A DNA stretch of 31,106 bases. It comes from CAYTPE01 sp964439885 (GTDB lineage: Bacteria > Patescibacteriota > Patescibacteriia > Magasanikbacterales > GWA2-37-8). The position numbers and the translations under genes are program-made. The stretch lies in contig CAYTPE010000005.1 of assembly GCA_964439885.1 (NCBI GenBank), forward strand, positions 1-31,106, written 5' to 3'. The notes below the pieces were generated by a model. That model searched no databases, had not been told where the DNA came from, and saw nothing but the letters and a program-made list of their open reading frames with translations. Of this stretch, positions 21,275 through 29,247 are shown in pieces (position 1 is the first letter of the stretch; the number at the start of each line of letters is the position of its first letter).

Positions 21275-21652
21275 CTAATTTAAAAAATTGATTTCTTCAA
21301 TAGAAAATGGCGGCGCGAAAATCGCCAATACTCGCGCGTCAACGGTGCCAATATTTTGGAATCTTCGCGGTGTCCGGCCATCAATGATAGCCATCGATAT
21401 TCCGTCATGAGCAGGATCAAAAGTTAGTTCCGAGTCTGTGGTAATAATCTTAAGTATACCTTCTAGTGGAATTAAAATTTCTTTTGATTCTTGAGGTCGA
21501 TCTTTTGAAATAAATGGGGTTGAAACTCCTACCACATATTTATCAAGAGAAATCGAAACATGCTTTGATCTAAATAGTTTAGCGAATTGCAAATTTTCTA
21601 TCTCAAAATTCTCAAATTGAGCGTGTTTTTTTAAATTTATCACTTCAATCAT
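21275..21652 (-). CDS. Small cupin-fold protein
   Basis: 125 residues. The segment KEILIPLEGILKIITTDSEL then GISMAIIDGRTPRRFQNIGT and VLAIFAPPFS has the pattern of a single cupin barrel (two short beta motifs, C-terminal FAPPF). The usual metal-binding His of cupin motif 1 are not evident, so a sugar- or ligand-binding role is as likely as enzymatic activity. It ends three bases before the synthetase beta subunit and starts eight bases after the GNAT gene, so it is in the same transcript. Residues 12-23 (QFENFEIENLQF) are written in AAATTTTCTATCTCAAAATT repeat-like sequence. Confidence 0.65.
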   Translation of the reverse strand: MIEVINLKKHAQFENFEIENLQFAKLFRSKHVSISLDKYVVGVSTPFISKDRPQESKEILIPLEGILKIITTDSELTFDPAHDGISMAIIDGRTPRRFQNIGTVDARVLAIFAPPFSIEEINFLN

Positions 21653-21660
21653 ATTTTATA

Positions 21661-21993
21661 TTAAAGATCCATCCTAAATTCTTTGCCCCAATCTTTAAAC
21701 CCAAGGTGCACATACCAATCCTGTACCTCGCGTTTGATATTGCGCGCAGTAAAAATCATTTTATAACACCCTTGTACCCGCGCCTCCTTTACCATTGCTT
21801 TAACCATCTCACTGCCAATACCGCGACCACGGTACGCTTCGTCGACAAACACATCTTCCATAAAGGCGAACGGTTCGACATGTAAATCGTTGTAAAGAAT
21901 ATACAAAAAGGCTCTACCAATCGGCGTACCGTTTTCTTTGGCAATAAATTTTATACAATATGCTTCTTTTTTAACTTCTGTATGAATATCCAT
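21661..21993 (-). CDS. GNAT-family N-acetyltransferase
   Basis: 110 residues, a minimal GNAT fold. Visible: AFMEDVFVDEAYRGRGIGSE followed by MVKAMVKEA, which is the acetyl-CoA pyrophosphate-binding motif A (R-G-x-G-I-G), then MIFTARNIKREVQDWYVHLG FKDW near the end. The start MDIHTEVKK at 21993 sits one base after the yvcK stop (TAG-T-ATG); an upstream ATG would overlap it. Substrate unknown. Between yvcK and the cupin in a tight minus-strand run. Confidence 0.85.
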   Translation of the reverse strand: MDIHTEVKKEAYCIKFIAKENGTPIGRAFLYILYNDLHVEPFAFMEDVFVDEAYRGRGIGSEMVKAMVKEARVQGCYKMIFTARNIKREVQDWYVHLGFKDWGKEFRMDL

Positions 21994-21994
21994 A

Positions 21995-22969
21995 CTATAC
22001 AAAAATATGTGCAAGTGCTGTGCTTAATTTTTCCGCACTATACCCCACGCCCGGCTCCTCATAGTCATACCCTACTACTTTTCTGTCCGCTATGTTTTCA
22101 GTGTCTTTGGGATATACCACCCATTGTTTTTCTTCGTACAGCACGGCTTCGGCACTGCTTGGCACAAAGCTATTATATACTACTAAATCGAGTGGTCGAG
22201 GTAAATACTGCTCAAGTTCGGCCACAAACTCGCTAAGTCTCTGTGGCCCCGTTTCGCCTTCTTTTTCGAGACTCAGAGCCGAAATATAGACAAGACGAGC
22301 TGAAGACTGTTTGATAGCGTCACAAATGCCGCTTGGTAACAGCGCAGGCACCAGGCTGGTATACAGACTGCCTGGAGCGATAACAATACAGTCCGCTTTC
22401 TGTAACACATCTATGGCACCTGCGTATGCCGGCACTGGTGGCTCAAGCCGGACACGTTTAATACGATGTGATCGGTCGTAGGTTGGGCGATCGATAGCTG
22501 CTTCGGAAATAATGTTTTCTCCGTTGTCGAGCTCCGCCACAATTTCGGCCTGCTCCATTGTCACGGGGTACGCATGCCCCTTCGCTTCGATTACTTCTTC
22601 GAGCGCTCGCAATGCTCGAACAAAATCTCCTTCATACTGCGCCGCAAACGCGATAAAAAAACTACCAATATTAGTGCCGGTAGTACCCGTAAAAATTTCA
22701 TTAAGTTTGGTAAGCGAAGTAAGACGATTTGTATAAAAAATTTTCTTGAGTAACGCGTAGTCGTACGTTGACAGCGCCAAAATTGCTCGCAAAATATCGG
22801 CGGGCGGCGGAATCTTGAAGGCACGTCGGAGCTTGCCATTTGATCGCCCGGAGTCAGACATCGCGACCACCGCGGAAATCTCGAATAAAGCATGGTTATT
22901 TTTTAAGGCTTCGAGCACCACCGCACTTCCATTACCACCACCTAACACCACTACCTTTTTTTTATTCAT
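21995..22969 (-). CDS. yvcK: YvcK/GlmR-type UDP-sugar-binding protein (CofD-like fold)
   Basis: In Bacillus, YvcK (GlmR) binds UDP-GlcNAc, stimulates GlmS and steers carbon to cell-wall precursors under gluconeogenic growth. It has 324 residues, family-typical. Visible: KVVVLGGGNGSAVVLEAL at the N-terminus, AMSDSGRSNGKLRR (family DDGGSSGRLR), FTGTTGTNIGSFFIAFAA, IVIAPGSLYTSLVPALLP and VVYNSFVPSS. The ATG at 22969 is chosen over an in-frame GTG 24 bases upstream because KKKVVVLGGG follows immediately. It is one gene away from glmS on the same strand, which supports the amino-sugar role. Confidence 0.87.
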   Translation of the reverse strand: MNKKKVVVLGGGNGSAVVLEALKNNHALFEISAVVAMSDSGRSNGKLRRAFKIPPPADILRAILALSTYDYALLKKIFYTNRLTSLTKLNEIFTGTTGTNIGSFFIAFAAQYEGDFVRALRALEEVIEAKGHAYPVTMEQAEIVAELDNGENIISEAAIDRPTYDRSHRIKRVRLEPPVPAYAGAIDVLQKADCIVIAPGSLYTSLVPALLPSGICDAIKQSSARLVYISALSLEKEGETGPQRLSEFVAELEQYLPRPLDLVVYNSFVPSSAEAVLYEEKQWVVYPKDTENIADRKVVGYDYEEPGVGYSAEKLSTALAHIFV

Positions 22970-23025
22970 ACATCGTAAGTTATTGTGTATCACCTATCGC
23001 CTACTACCTATTTGATAGGTGGATA

Positions 23026-23679
23026 TTATAATCCTATGAATTCGATTAAACGCTGCTCTTCTAAAGAATTGACGATGACATCCGCTTCACTAAAATCTCC
23101 CCAACTCCAACGAGCATCAAGCACTGCCGCGCATGACATACCGGCAGCCTTGGCCGAACGCACACCGTTTACGGAATCTTCGAGCACGACACATTTCCCT
23201 GGTTCAATTTTAATTACTTCACTGGTGTAGGTATAAATTGCGGGATCTGGTTTGCCTTTGAGGTTTACATGATCGGTAGAAACCAACGCATTAAAATATT
23301 TTTCCCACCCCAAGCGCGAAACAATTTTCATAATACGCTCAAGCGACGAGCCAGATGCGATCGCCACTACGAAGCCACTTTGTTTGAGCGACTTGAGTAA
23401 TTCTTCTGACCCCGGCATGGCTTGCGCCTGATAATCATAAATCGCCTGGCTTTTGGCTATTTTGTTGCCGAGAATTTCTTCCACCGAGTCGGTTAAATTA
23501 TATTCGTTCTTGAGCATAACCGCGGTTTCGTGCAGACTGCGCCCAGTCATTTTGGCAGTGAGCTCGCGTGTGCGTGGAATATTATACGTTTTTAAAAATT
23601 CTAACTCAGCCTGCGCCCAATAGAACTCACTGTCGATGAGCAGCCCATCCATATCGAATATGACGGCTTTGAATTGCAT
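23026..23679 (-). CDS. HAD-superfamily hydrolase (beta-phosphoglucomutase/phosphatase type)
   Basis: 217 residues. Visible: AVIFDMDGLLIDSE with nucleophile Asp8/Asp10 (motif I), VAIASGSSLERI (motif II Ser), Lys in NLKGKPDPAIY (motif III) and CVVLEDSVNGVRSAKAAGM (motif IV). This is HAD subfamily IA with a helical cap, the group of beta-phosphoglucomutase and sugar-phosphate phosphatases. Starting ATG at 23679 directly precedes QFKAVIFDMDG. It lies between yvcK and glmS, so a sugar-phosphate substrate is likely but not shown. Confidence 0.88.
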   Translation of the reverse strand: MQFKAVIFDMDGLLIDSEFYWAQAELEFLKTYNIPRTRELTAKMTGRSLHETAVMLKNEYNLTDSVEEILGNKIAKSQAIYDYQAQAMPGSEELLKSLKQSGFVVAIASGSSLERIMKIVSRLGWEKYFNALVSTDHVNLKGKPDPAIYTYTSEVIKIEPGKCVVLEDSVNGVRSAKAAGMSCAAVLDARWSWGDFSEADVIVNSLEEQRLIEFIGL

Positions 23680-23684
23680 AATGA

Positions 23685-23757
23685 TAGTTCTTAGCCAAAA
23701 GTTAATGGCCAATAGAGAATCGAATCTATGAACTATGAACTATTGGCTATGGACTTA
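23685..23757. repeat. Inverted pair of family A repeats before glmS stop
   Basis: TAGTTCTTAGCCAAAAGTTA...GGCCAATAG (23685-23715) and CTATGAACTATGAACTATTG...GGACTTA (23726-23757) are imperfect complements. They fill the spacer between glmS and the HAD gene. Confidence 0.8.
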
Positions 23758-23759
23758 AT

Positions 23760-25583
23760 TTACTCAACAGTCACGCTCTTCGCCAAATTCCGCGGCCTAT
23801 CAACATCTTTGCCAAGCAAGACCGCCATATGGTACGCGAACAGCTGGAGTGGAATGGTATTGATGAGCGGCTCGACAAGTTCCATTGTCTGCGGCACATA
23901 GATAACATCATCAGCGAGCTCTGTAGCACGTTCATCTCCTTCGGTAGCAATAAGAATCACCGGGGCTTTGCGCGCGCGTATCTCTTCGATATTGCTGCGC
24001 ATTTTATCGTACAATTGATTCTTGGTAAGAAGAGCGACAACTGGAAATTCCGCCGAGAGCAACGCGATGGGTCCGTGCTTCATTTCTCCGCCCGGGTATG
24101 CCTCACTGTGGATGTAAGTGATTTCTTTGAGTTTGAGCGACCCTTCGAGCGCCACCGGGTAGTTGATGCCACGCCCGAGGAATAAAAAGTTTTTATACGA
24201 TTTATATTTTTCGGCAATGGATCGTATTGCATCACTTTGTTGCAAAACATTTTTCATTTTGTCGGGCACTTCGAGCAACGCCTTTACCAAACGTTCACCG
24301 GTAGCCACGCTGAGCCGTCGGCTGCGACCGAACTGGAGCGCGTACATAAGGAGAATGGCGATCATGTTGGTATACGCTTTGGTGGAGGCCACTGCGAGCT
24401 CGGGGCCGGCGTGCATGTACGTGCCACCGTCGGTTTCACGCGCAATGGTCGAGCCAACGACGTTAACAACCCCGCGCACAAACGCGCCTTTGCGCTTCGC
24501 TTCGCGCAGTGCCGCGAGAGTGTCGGCGGTTTCACCGGATTGTGACACACCGAAAACAAGTGTCTGTTTATCAATAATCGGATCGCTATAACGAAATTCG
24601 CTCGCCACTTCCACGCTTGCCGGAATCCCTACCAACCGTTCAAACGCGTATTTACCCGCCATGGCCGCGTACGAAGCCGTGCCACAGGCGATAAAAATCA
24701 CTCGGTTTATCTGCTGCATTTGTGCTTCGGTCATGTTCAAACCACCCAGATGCGCGGTGCCTTCTGTTTCCACCAAACGGCCACGCATTGCGTCTTTGAC
24801 GACAATCGGTTGGTCAAAAATTTCTTTTATCATGAAATGAGGGAAGCCGTTTGTCTGCGCTTCGGCCTCACTCCAATCGATATGTTCCGCCTGTTTGGCA
24901 ACTGCTTCATCTTTTAGATTGAACGTCTGCAGACCTTTGTCGGAGAGCTCAACAATTTCCCCATCGTCCAAAAAGATGACTTGCTGCGTGTACGCGAGCA
25001 TGGGGGAAGTGTCCGAAGCGATGTAGTATTCATTATCGCCAATACCAACGACCAGCGGACTGCCCAGGCGCGCGGCCACCAGTTTACGCGGTTCATCGGT
25101 ATGCATCACTACCACGCCGTAGGTGCCACGGACATGCGTCAGGGCAGTTTCAAGTGCTAAACGCAGATCACCTTTGTAGTGAACTTCGACAAGATGCGCG
25201 AGAATTTCGGTGTCAGTCTGCGACTTTAATTCGTGATTGGATAAAAATTTTTCTCTGAGCTCGCGATAATTTTCGATAATACCATTGTGAGCCAAAATAA
25301 TTTTTCCGGTGCAGTCGATATGCGGATGCGCGTTTTCTTCGGTAACACCACCATGCGTGGCCCACCGTGTATGGGCGATGCCCATTGTGCCCGTAATTTT
25401 TTCGCCATCCACTTTGGCCGCGAGATTGTCAATTTTCCCAACCGCCCGCACATGCTTCACCGTGTCCTTACTCAGCACCGCAATACCAGCGCTATCATAA
25501 CCTCGATATTCCAAACGACGCAAGCCCTTCACCAGAATAGGGAGCGCTTCCTTAGTGCCAATATATCCAACAATACCACACAT
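23760..25583 (-). CDS. glmS: Glutamine--fructose-6-phosphate aminotransferase (isomerizing)
   Basis: Makes glucosamine-6-phosphate from fructose-6-phosphate and glutamine, the first step to UDP-GlcNAc; 607 residues. Start is the ATG that places the nucleophilic Cys at position 2 (MCGIVGYIG); an upstream ATG would add two residues and block the N-terminal Cys. Glutaminase domain: RRLEYRGYDSAGIA, HTRWATHGG, NAHPH, HNGIIENY, TDTEILAHL. Two SIS domains: IFIACGTASYAAMAGKY, SQSGETADTLAALR, FLGRGINYPVALEG, SEAYPGGEMKHGPIAL. Ends DRPRNLAKSVTVE as usual. Follows the Nudix-like gene by 10 bases. Confidence 0.97.
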   Translation of the reverse strand: MCGIVGYIGTKEALPILVKGLRRLEYRGYDSAGIAVLSKDTVKHVRAVGKIDNLAAKVDGEKITGTMGIAHTRWATHGGVTEENAHPHIDCTGKIILAHNGIIENYRELREKFLSNHELKSQTDTEILAHLVEVHYKGDLRLALETALTHVRGTYGVVVMHTDEPRKLVAARLGSPLVVGIGDNEYYIASDTSPMLAYTQQVIFLDDGEIVELSDKGLQTFNLKDEAVAKQAEHIDWSEAEAQTNGFPHFMIKEIFDQPIVVKDAMRGRLVETEGTAHLGGLNMTEAQMQQINRVIFIACGTASYAAMAGKYAFERLVGIPASVEVASEFRYSDPIIDKQTLVFGVSQSGETADTLAALREAKRKGAFVRGVVNVVGSTIARETDGGTYMHAGPELAVASTKAYTNMIAILLMYALQFGRSRRLSVATGERLVKALLEVPDKMKNVLQQSDAIRSIAEKYKSYKNFLFLGRGINYPVALEGSLKLKEITYIHSEAYPGGEMKHGPIALLSAEFPVVALLTKNQLYDKMRSNIEEIRARKAPVILIATEGDERATELADDVIYVPQTMELVEPLINTIPLQLFAYHMAVLLGKDVDRPRNLAKSVTVE

Positions 25584-25593
25584 AGTACACAAA

Positions 25594-26877
25594 TTAAAAT
25601 TGAATGCCGTGCTCTTTGAAAAATTCTTTCACCATGAGCAAATTCAAAACTGCTTTGGGTTGTATATACCGTTCACTGCCCGGTTTGGACAGCATGCGGT
25701 ACGTTTCTGCAATCGGCTGAACAAAAATTCTACTACCCTCCAATTTTTCTGGATGTGTGTTGCCTTGGATTTTTCCAATCACATCCCTGGTCGACAAAGA
25801 ACTTTGTGTGAGAAATAGAAACTCTGGACTTCCACCGCGGGGCAATTCGCGTGCTCCACCCACAAACGAAAGAGAACCGTCATCTTCAGATAAACCAAGC
25901 GTTTCTGAAACATGATGTGCCATACCGTGGGTGATAAGTTTGCCGATTTTTAGGCCAAGCTCAGCGCTAGACTCACGTCGCATTGTTTGAGTGGTGGCAC
26001 CTACCAGTCCCTCGGCTCGCAACACATTTTCATCCCACTCGACGCCTCCTGAAGCTGGGCAGTTTACTCCCGGATTCACACCCACAAACACAGGGTTGCG
26101 TTCTACAAAAACAAAATCGTTATCGCTGGTGGTTAGAATGGTTGCAACACCGATAGTATTGCTATAAAAACCAGAATCAAACGGGGGAAGTCCACCGTAA
26201 GAAGCATATAAGGCCTGCCGGACGTTCAATGGGGGCTTGCCCTTGAAGAGGGGCAATGTCCTTACCAAATTTTGCAGTTCTTCGCGTTCATCTACAGTAA
26301 GATGTGGGTGGTCTTCAGCTAATAAACTTAGATTGTCCGAGCCGTTCGAAAAATAAAAATCCGCATAGTGGGCTGGCCCAACAGTAAATGACCATCGGTT
26401 TTTCGTGCGCGTTAGACCGCGAAGCGAAACTACTCGTTCATTATGTTTAAAAGATGGATTTTTACGAACGATATGAATGGCATCCGTCACTGCATTTAAT
26501 TCTGATGACGGCTCAAAATGACGATTCTCTATTTGACCATATGCATCAAAAAGTGCGGATTCGCCTGTTCGACTAAAAAAATCACCGAACACTTCCACCT
26601 GGTTTGCTCCCATAAAAGTATAGGGGAGAACTGACTGCAAGTGACTCGGTATTTCCATGCGTCGCAGGAGCGAACCTGAAGATTGTTTGGCGTATTCAGC
26701 AAGAGCGACCATATCGTTATATCGAGGTTTTGACTCTTGAACAACCTTTGGATCAATGACTTCCGGCATTACCCCCATATCATATCCCTCCATTTCAAAT
26801 ACCTCACCATCTTCCACAATCATTTTTCTATTTTCATTTGCAATGTCGGGCGATAAACGAGATTCGTATGTTGGCAT
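25594..26877 (-). CDS. Conserved-looking hypothetical protein with divergent Nudix-like region
   Basis: 427 residues, not firmly recognised. The C-terminal half contains GVATILTTSDNDFVFVERNP, then SGGVEWDENVLR, then TMRRESSAELGL. The last resembles the REUxEExGU part of a Nudix box, with Ala where the first of the paired Glu is expected, and the preceding Gly/Glu spacing is irregular. FVGGARELPRGGSPEFLFLT later recalls the acceptor part of Nudix folds. The N-terminal 150 residues show no motif I know. It lies tightly between the GlmU-like gene (5 bases) and glmS (10 bases), suggesting a nucleotide-sugar role; that is inference from position only. Confidence 0.6.
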   Translation of the reverse strand: MPTYESRLSPDIANENRKMIVEDGEVFEMEGYDMGVMPEVIDPKVVQESKPRYNDMVALAEYAKQSSGSLLRRMEIPSHLQSVLPYTFMGANQVEVFGDFFSRTGESALFDAYGQIENRHFEPSSELNAVTDAIHIVRKNPSFKHNERVVSLRGLTRTKNRWSFTVGPAHYADFYFSNGSDNLSLLAEDHPHLTVDEREELQNLVRTLPLFKGKPPLNVRQALYASYGGLPPFDSGFYSNTIGVATILTTSDNDFVFVERNPVFVGVNPGVNCPASGGVEWDENVLRAEGLVGATTQTMRRESSAELGLKIGKLITHGMAHHVSETLGLSEDDGSLSFVGGARELPRGGSPEFLFLTQSSLSTRDVIGKIQGNTHPEKLEGSRIFVQPIAETYRMLSKPGSERYIQPKAVLNLLMVKEFFKEHGIQF

Positions 26878-26882
26878 ATCTT

Positions 26883-27623
26883 TTATAAAGATTCGGCCGC
26901 AGCTAAATGTTCCTTCGTGTTAATACCAACTGCTTCTCGAGGATCAACCGGTATCGAACTAATCGGGCTTCCCTCTTTAATGGCGAGCTGCACTAAATCT
27001 GTTAAATAATACTCGCCTTGCGCGTTGGAATTTCTGAGTGCCTTCACATGTGCCCACAGCCACGGAGCATCAAAACAAAAAAATGCCGGATTTACTTCGT
27101 GAAGGGCACGCTCAGCTTCGATGGCGTCACGTTTTTCAATAATTTTGATAATAGAACCTTCTGCGCTCCGCACTATTCGCCCAAAATCATCAAACTGACT
27201 GCGCCACTCGGCAAAATCCGATACAGTCACCGTCATAAGCGTGACAACGTTTCGTTTACTTTGATGCTCGTCGACCAAACGCGTGATTGATTCGGGTTTG
27301 ATAAATGGCATATCACCATAGAGTACCACGACACTCCCTGCTTTATCTTTAAGGATGTCCTCCGTGACACCCACCGCATGACCAGTACCAAGTTGACGCT
27401 CTTGAATAACATATACCGCTTCATCTCTGAGCGCATCTTGGACCAATGTGTGGCTCGCCGATACGACAACCACCGGCTTTTTTACTAATCCAGTGGCACG
27501 AACGCTTTCTACCACATGCGCCACCAGCGGTTTTCCTTTGAGGAGGTTAAGTACCTTTGGTATGCCGGTTTTCATGCGCTTGCCGTCTCCAGCCGCCAAA
27601 ATGACAATAGCTACAGAACTCAT
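26883..27623 (-). CDS. GlmU-like N-acetylglucosamine-1-phosphate uridylyltransferase domain protein
   Basis: Nucleotidyltransferase that would join a sugar-1-phosphate to UTP, 246 residues. Visible: VAIVILAAGDGKRMKTGIPKV (GlmU LAAG.G.RM...PKVL), QLGTGHAVG (GlmU Q.GTaHA), VVVLYGDMPFIKPESI, YYLTDLVQLAIKEG and GINTKEHLAAAE. These are specific for GlmU rather than other sugar nucleotidyltransferases. The C-terminal left-handed beta-helix with the acetyltransferase activity is missing: the protein stops where that domain should begin, so acetylation of glucosamine-1-phosphate must be done elsewhere. Start ATG overlaps the stop of the HAD gene (ATGA). Confidence 0.85.
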   Translation of the reverse strand: MSSVAIVILAAGDGKRMKTGIPKVLNLLKGKPLVAHVVESVRATGLVKKPVVVVSASHTLVQDALRDEAVYVIQERQLGTGHAVGVTEDILKDKAGSVVVLYGDMPFIKPESITRLVDEHQSKRNVVTLMTVTVSDFAEWRSQFDDFGRIVRSAEGSIIKIIEKRDAIEAERALHEVNPAFFCFDAPWLWAHVKALRNSNAQGEYYLTDLVQLAIKEGSPISSIPVDPREAVGINTKEHLAAAESL

Positions 27624-28333
27624 AGAAGTGTTTGTAAAATAGTTTGAAGATCCGATAACTTTTCCGACCACGCCACTCGCTCCGGAAACTGCTGCTCCAG
27701 TTTTTCAAAGTCCGAAACTTCGAAGCGTTCATCCCGCTTCTCGCGACGCACCAGCGCAACCAGTGCCGGGAACGTTTTTAGAAGCTCGGCAGTCTCGTCC
27801 GGTTTGTCGTTCACCAGTACTGTTTCGGCTCCGGTAAAATTTTCGCCGAATAATTTTCGGAGCGCTTCAATTTTTCCTTCATTAATATAGTCGGTAAACA
27901 CGATAGTAGCGGGATCAAAAAAAGCATCAACGCCGGAGCGCTTAATCTTGTCTTCTTGCCAATCGGCTACACCGAGACTGAGTAAATAGCGGGGAATTTC
28001 TTTTTCTTTGCAGAAAGTGAGCAACTCAACGGCACCTGGCAATAAACGCTTGGCTTTTTCCGCGTCCATTATCGCTTCGATCACCTCGGCAGCTTTGAAC
28101 TCACGATTGTCTTGCCCCACATGCTTTTTGAGCACATCGAGATAGCTCTCCATAGCGATCATAATCCGCTCTCCTTGGGTGCGGGCTTCTTGATAAAACG
28201 TCTGCGCGTTGCGTTTGCCATAGCCGTGCAGCGCCGCGATACGCCAAAAAACATCTTTGAGCGATTCAGTGTCAAAAAGCGTGTTGTCGAAGTCGAATAC
28301 TATCTGGCTAATTTTAACTGAAGATGAAATCAT
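27620..28333 (-). CDS. HAD-superfamily hydrolase
   Basis: 237 residues. Visible: IVFDFDNTLFDTE with the nucleophile pair (motif I), a long helical cap, LLSLGVADWQEDKI, and VLVNDKPDETAEL (motif IV acidic pair less typical: ND rather than GD). It lacks wording specific to any sugar or nucleotide phosphatase I know. The ATG at 28333 is chosen over one at 28372 because the extra codons lie in a family F repeat. Ends with ATGA overlap onto the GlmU-like gene, so they are co-translated. Confidence 0.82.
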   Translation of the reverse strand: MISSSVKISQIVFDFDNTLFDTESLKDVFWRIAALHGYGKRNAQTFYQEARTQGERIMIAMESYLDVLKKHVGQDNREFKAAEVIEAIMDAEKAKRLLPGAVELLTFCKEKEIPRYLLSLGVADWQEDKIKRSGVDAFFDPATIVFTDYINEGKIEALRKLFGENFTGAETVLVNDKPDETAELLKTFPALVALVRREKRDERFEVSDFEKLEQQFPERVAWSEKLSDLQTILQTLL

Positions 28334-28355
28334 ACTTCTGAATTGACTTTTCACA

Positions 28356-28425
28356 CGTATCTCGTGACTCATGTCTCATACCCGATCGTTACGAAGCAAG
28401 TATGGTGTAATAGATACGAGATACG
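28356..28425. repeat. Inverted repeat (family F, CGTATCTCGT) between genes
   Basis: CGTATCTCGT (28356-28365) and its exact complement ACGAGATACG (28416-28425), with weaker inner pairing (GTCTCATAC / GTATGGTG). It fills the spacer between the TrmB-type gene and the HAD gene. Confidence 0.75.
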
Positions 28426-28428
28426 AAA

Positions 28429-29163
28429 TCACAACTTCCCCCACAACTCATCAAAAATTTGTCGCTGTGTTTCGTACACGCCGTCGTTTTCGATAACGAC
28501 ACCAACCAAATCTTTCTGGGCGTTTAGCGAGATATACGCCACGCAGCCCGGGTAAATAAGTGTGTAGGTGGGGACAGCATTTTTAATGGGCAACCACTTT
28601 CGCTCATCCAGCCCGCGCAGTTCGCCGCCACTGCCAAAAGCAATCACTTTGACAGCGATACCTTTGGCAACACGCGCGTCACTAAAACTTTCGAACCCTT
28701 CATATAGATATTCGCGGATGCTGGCGTCGGAATATACCTGATACTCTGCCGTGCCGGTGGATTCGCACGCTTCGAGTACACCTTCGAGTAGTTCACGAAT
28801 TTCGCCTTTTTCGTAATAACGAGCCACCGGACGTTGCCCGCCACGATCGTGCACACTCTTGAGCTCGGCGATAACGCTGCCGAGCTCTCTCTCCACCGCC
28901 TTGAGATCGCTTTCCTGGCGGGCGAGTACATCGCGTAATTTACCTGGGTCTTCCGCTACAAAAAATTGCTTCGTTTCTTTTTCGTAAAAACTGACGAGAT
29001 TTAATTCCTGTAACCACTTGAGTGAATCATACACACTCCCACGGTTGAGCTCACTGATTTTGGCTAATGTCCTTACCGAGGAAGGGCCAAGTGACAACAA
29101 AGTGAGGTACACCGTGGCGTCTTTGTCAGAAAAACCTAATTTTTTGAATAATGATATCTCCAT
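28429..29163 (-). CDS. TrmB-family transcriptional regulator
   Basis: 244 residues. N-terminal winged helix: FKKLGFSDKDATVYLTLLSL then GPSSVRTLAKISELNRGSVY and DSLKWLQELNLV, the TrmB pattern, followed by a coiled-coil-like stretch (LRDVLARQESDLKAVERELG) and a C-terminal domain with YYEKGEIRELLEGVLEAC and VIENDGVYETQRQIFDELW. TrmB proteins sense sugars and control sugar uptake or glycolysis, mainly in archaea and in some bacteria. It lies next to the aldolase unit, a plausible target. Promoter is only about 16 bases before the ATG, so the mRNA is nearly leaderless. Confidence 0.85.
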   Translation of the reverse strand: MEISLFKKLGFSDKDATVYLTLLSLGPSSVRTLAKISELNRGSVYDSLKWLQELNLVSFYEKETKQFFVAEDPGKLRDVLARQESDLKAVERELGSVIAELKSVHDRGGQRPVARYYEKGEIRELLEGVLEACESTGTAEYQVYSDASIREYLYEGFESFSDARVAKGIAVKVIAFGSGGELRGLDERKWLPIKNAVPTYTLIYPGCVAYISLNAQKDLVGVVIENDGVYETQRQIFDELWGKL

Positions 29164-29178
29164 ATTTTAGCTAAATAC

Positions 29179-29207
29179 AGCATATATCTAAAAGAAAAAG
29201 CTGTCAA
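29179..29207 (-). promoter_or_regulatory. Strong sigma70-type promoter of the TrmB-type gene
   Basis: Minus strand TTGACA (29202-29207, perfect), 17 bases, TATGCT (29179-29184). Expected transcription start near 29172, about nine bases before the ATG at 29163. The -35 lies in the 3' arm of the terminator hairpin at 29190-29224. Confidence 0.75.
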
Positions 29208-29224
29208 ATTTTTTTCGACAGCTT
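29190..29224 (-). terminator. Intrinsic terminator of the aldolase-phosphoribosyltransferase unit
   Basis: Minus strand AAGCTGTC (29217-29224), loop GAAAAAAATTT, GACAGCTT (29198-29205), then TTTCTTT. The 8-bp stem is perfect. It starts 24 bases after the phosphoribosyltransferase stop and overlaps the next promoter; the palindrome could also be an operator. Confidence 0.75.
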
Positions 29225-29247
29225 GTGTGGACAAACTCGCTATTGGC

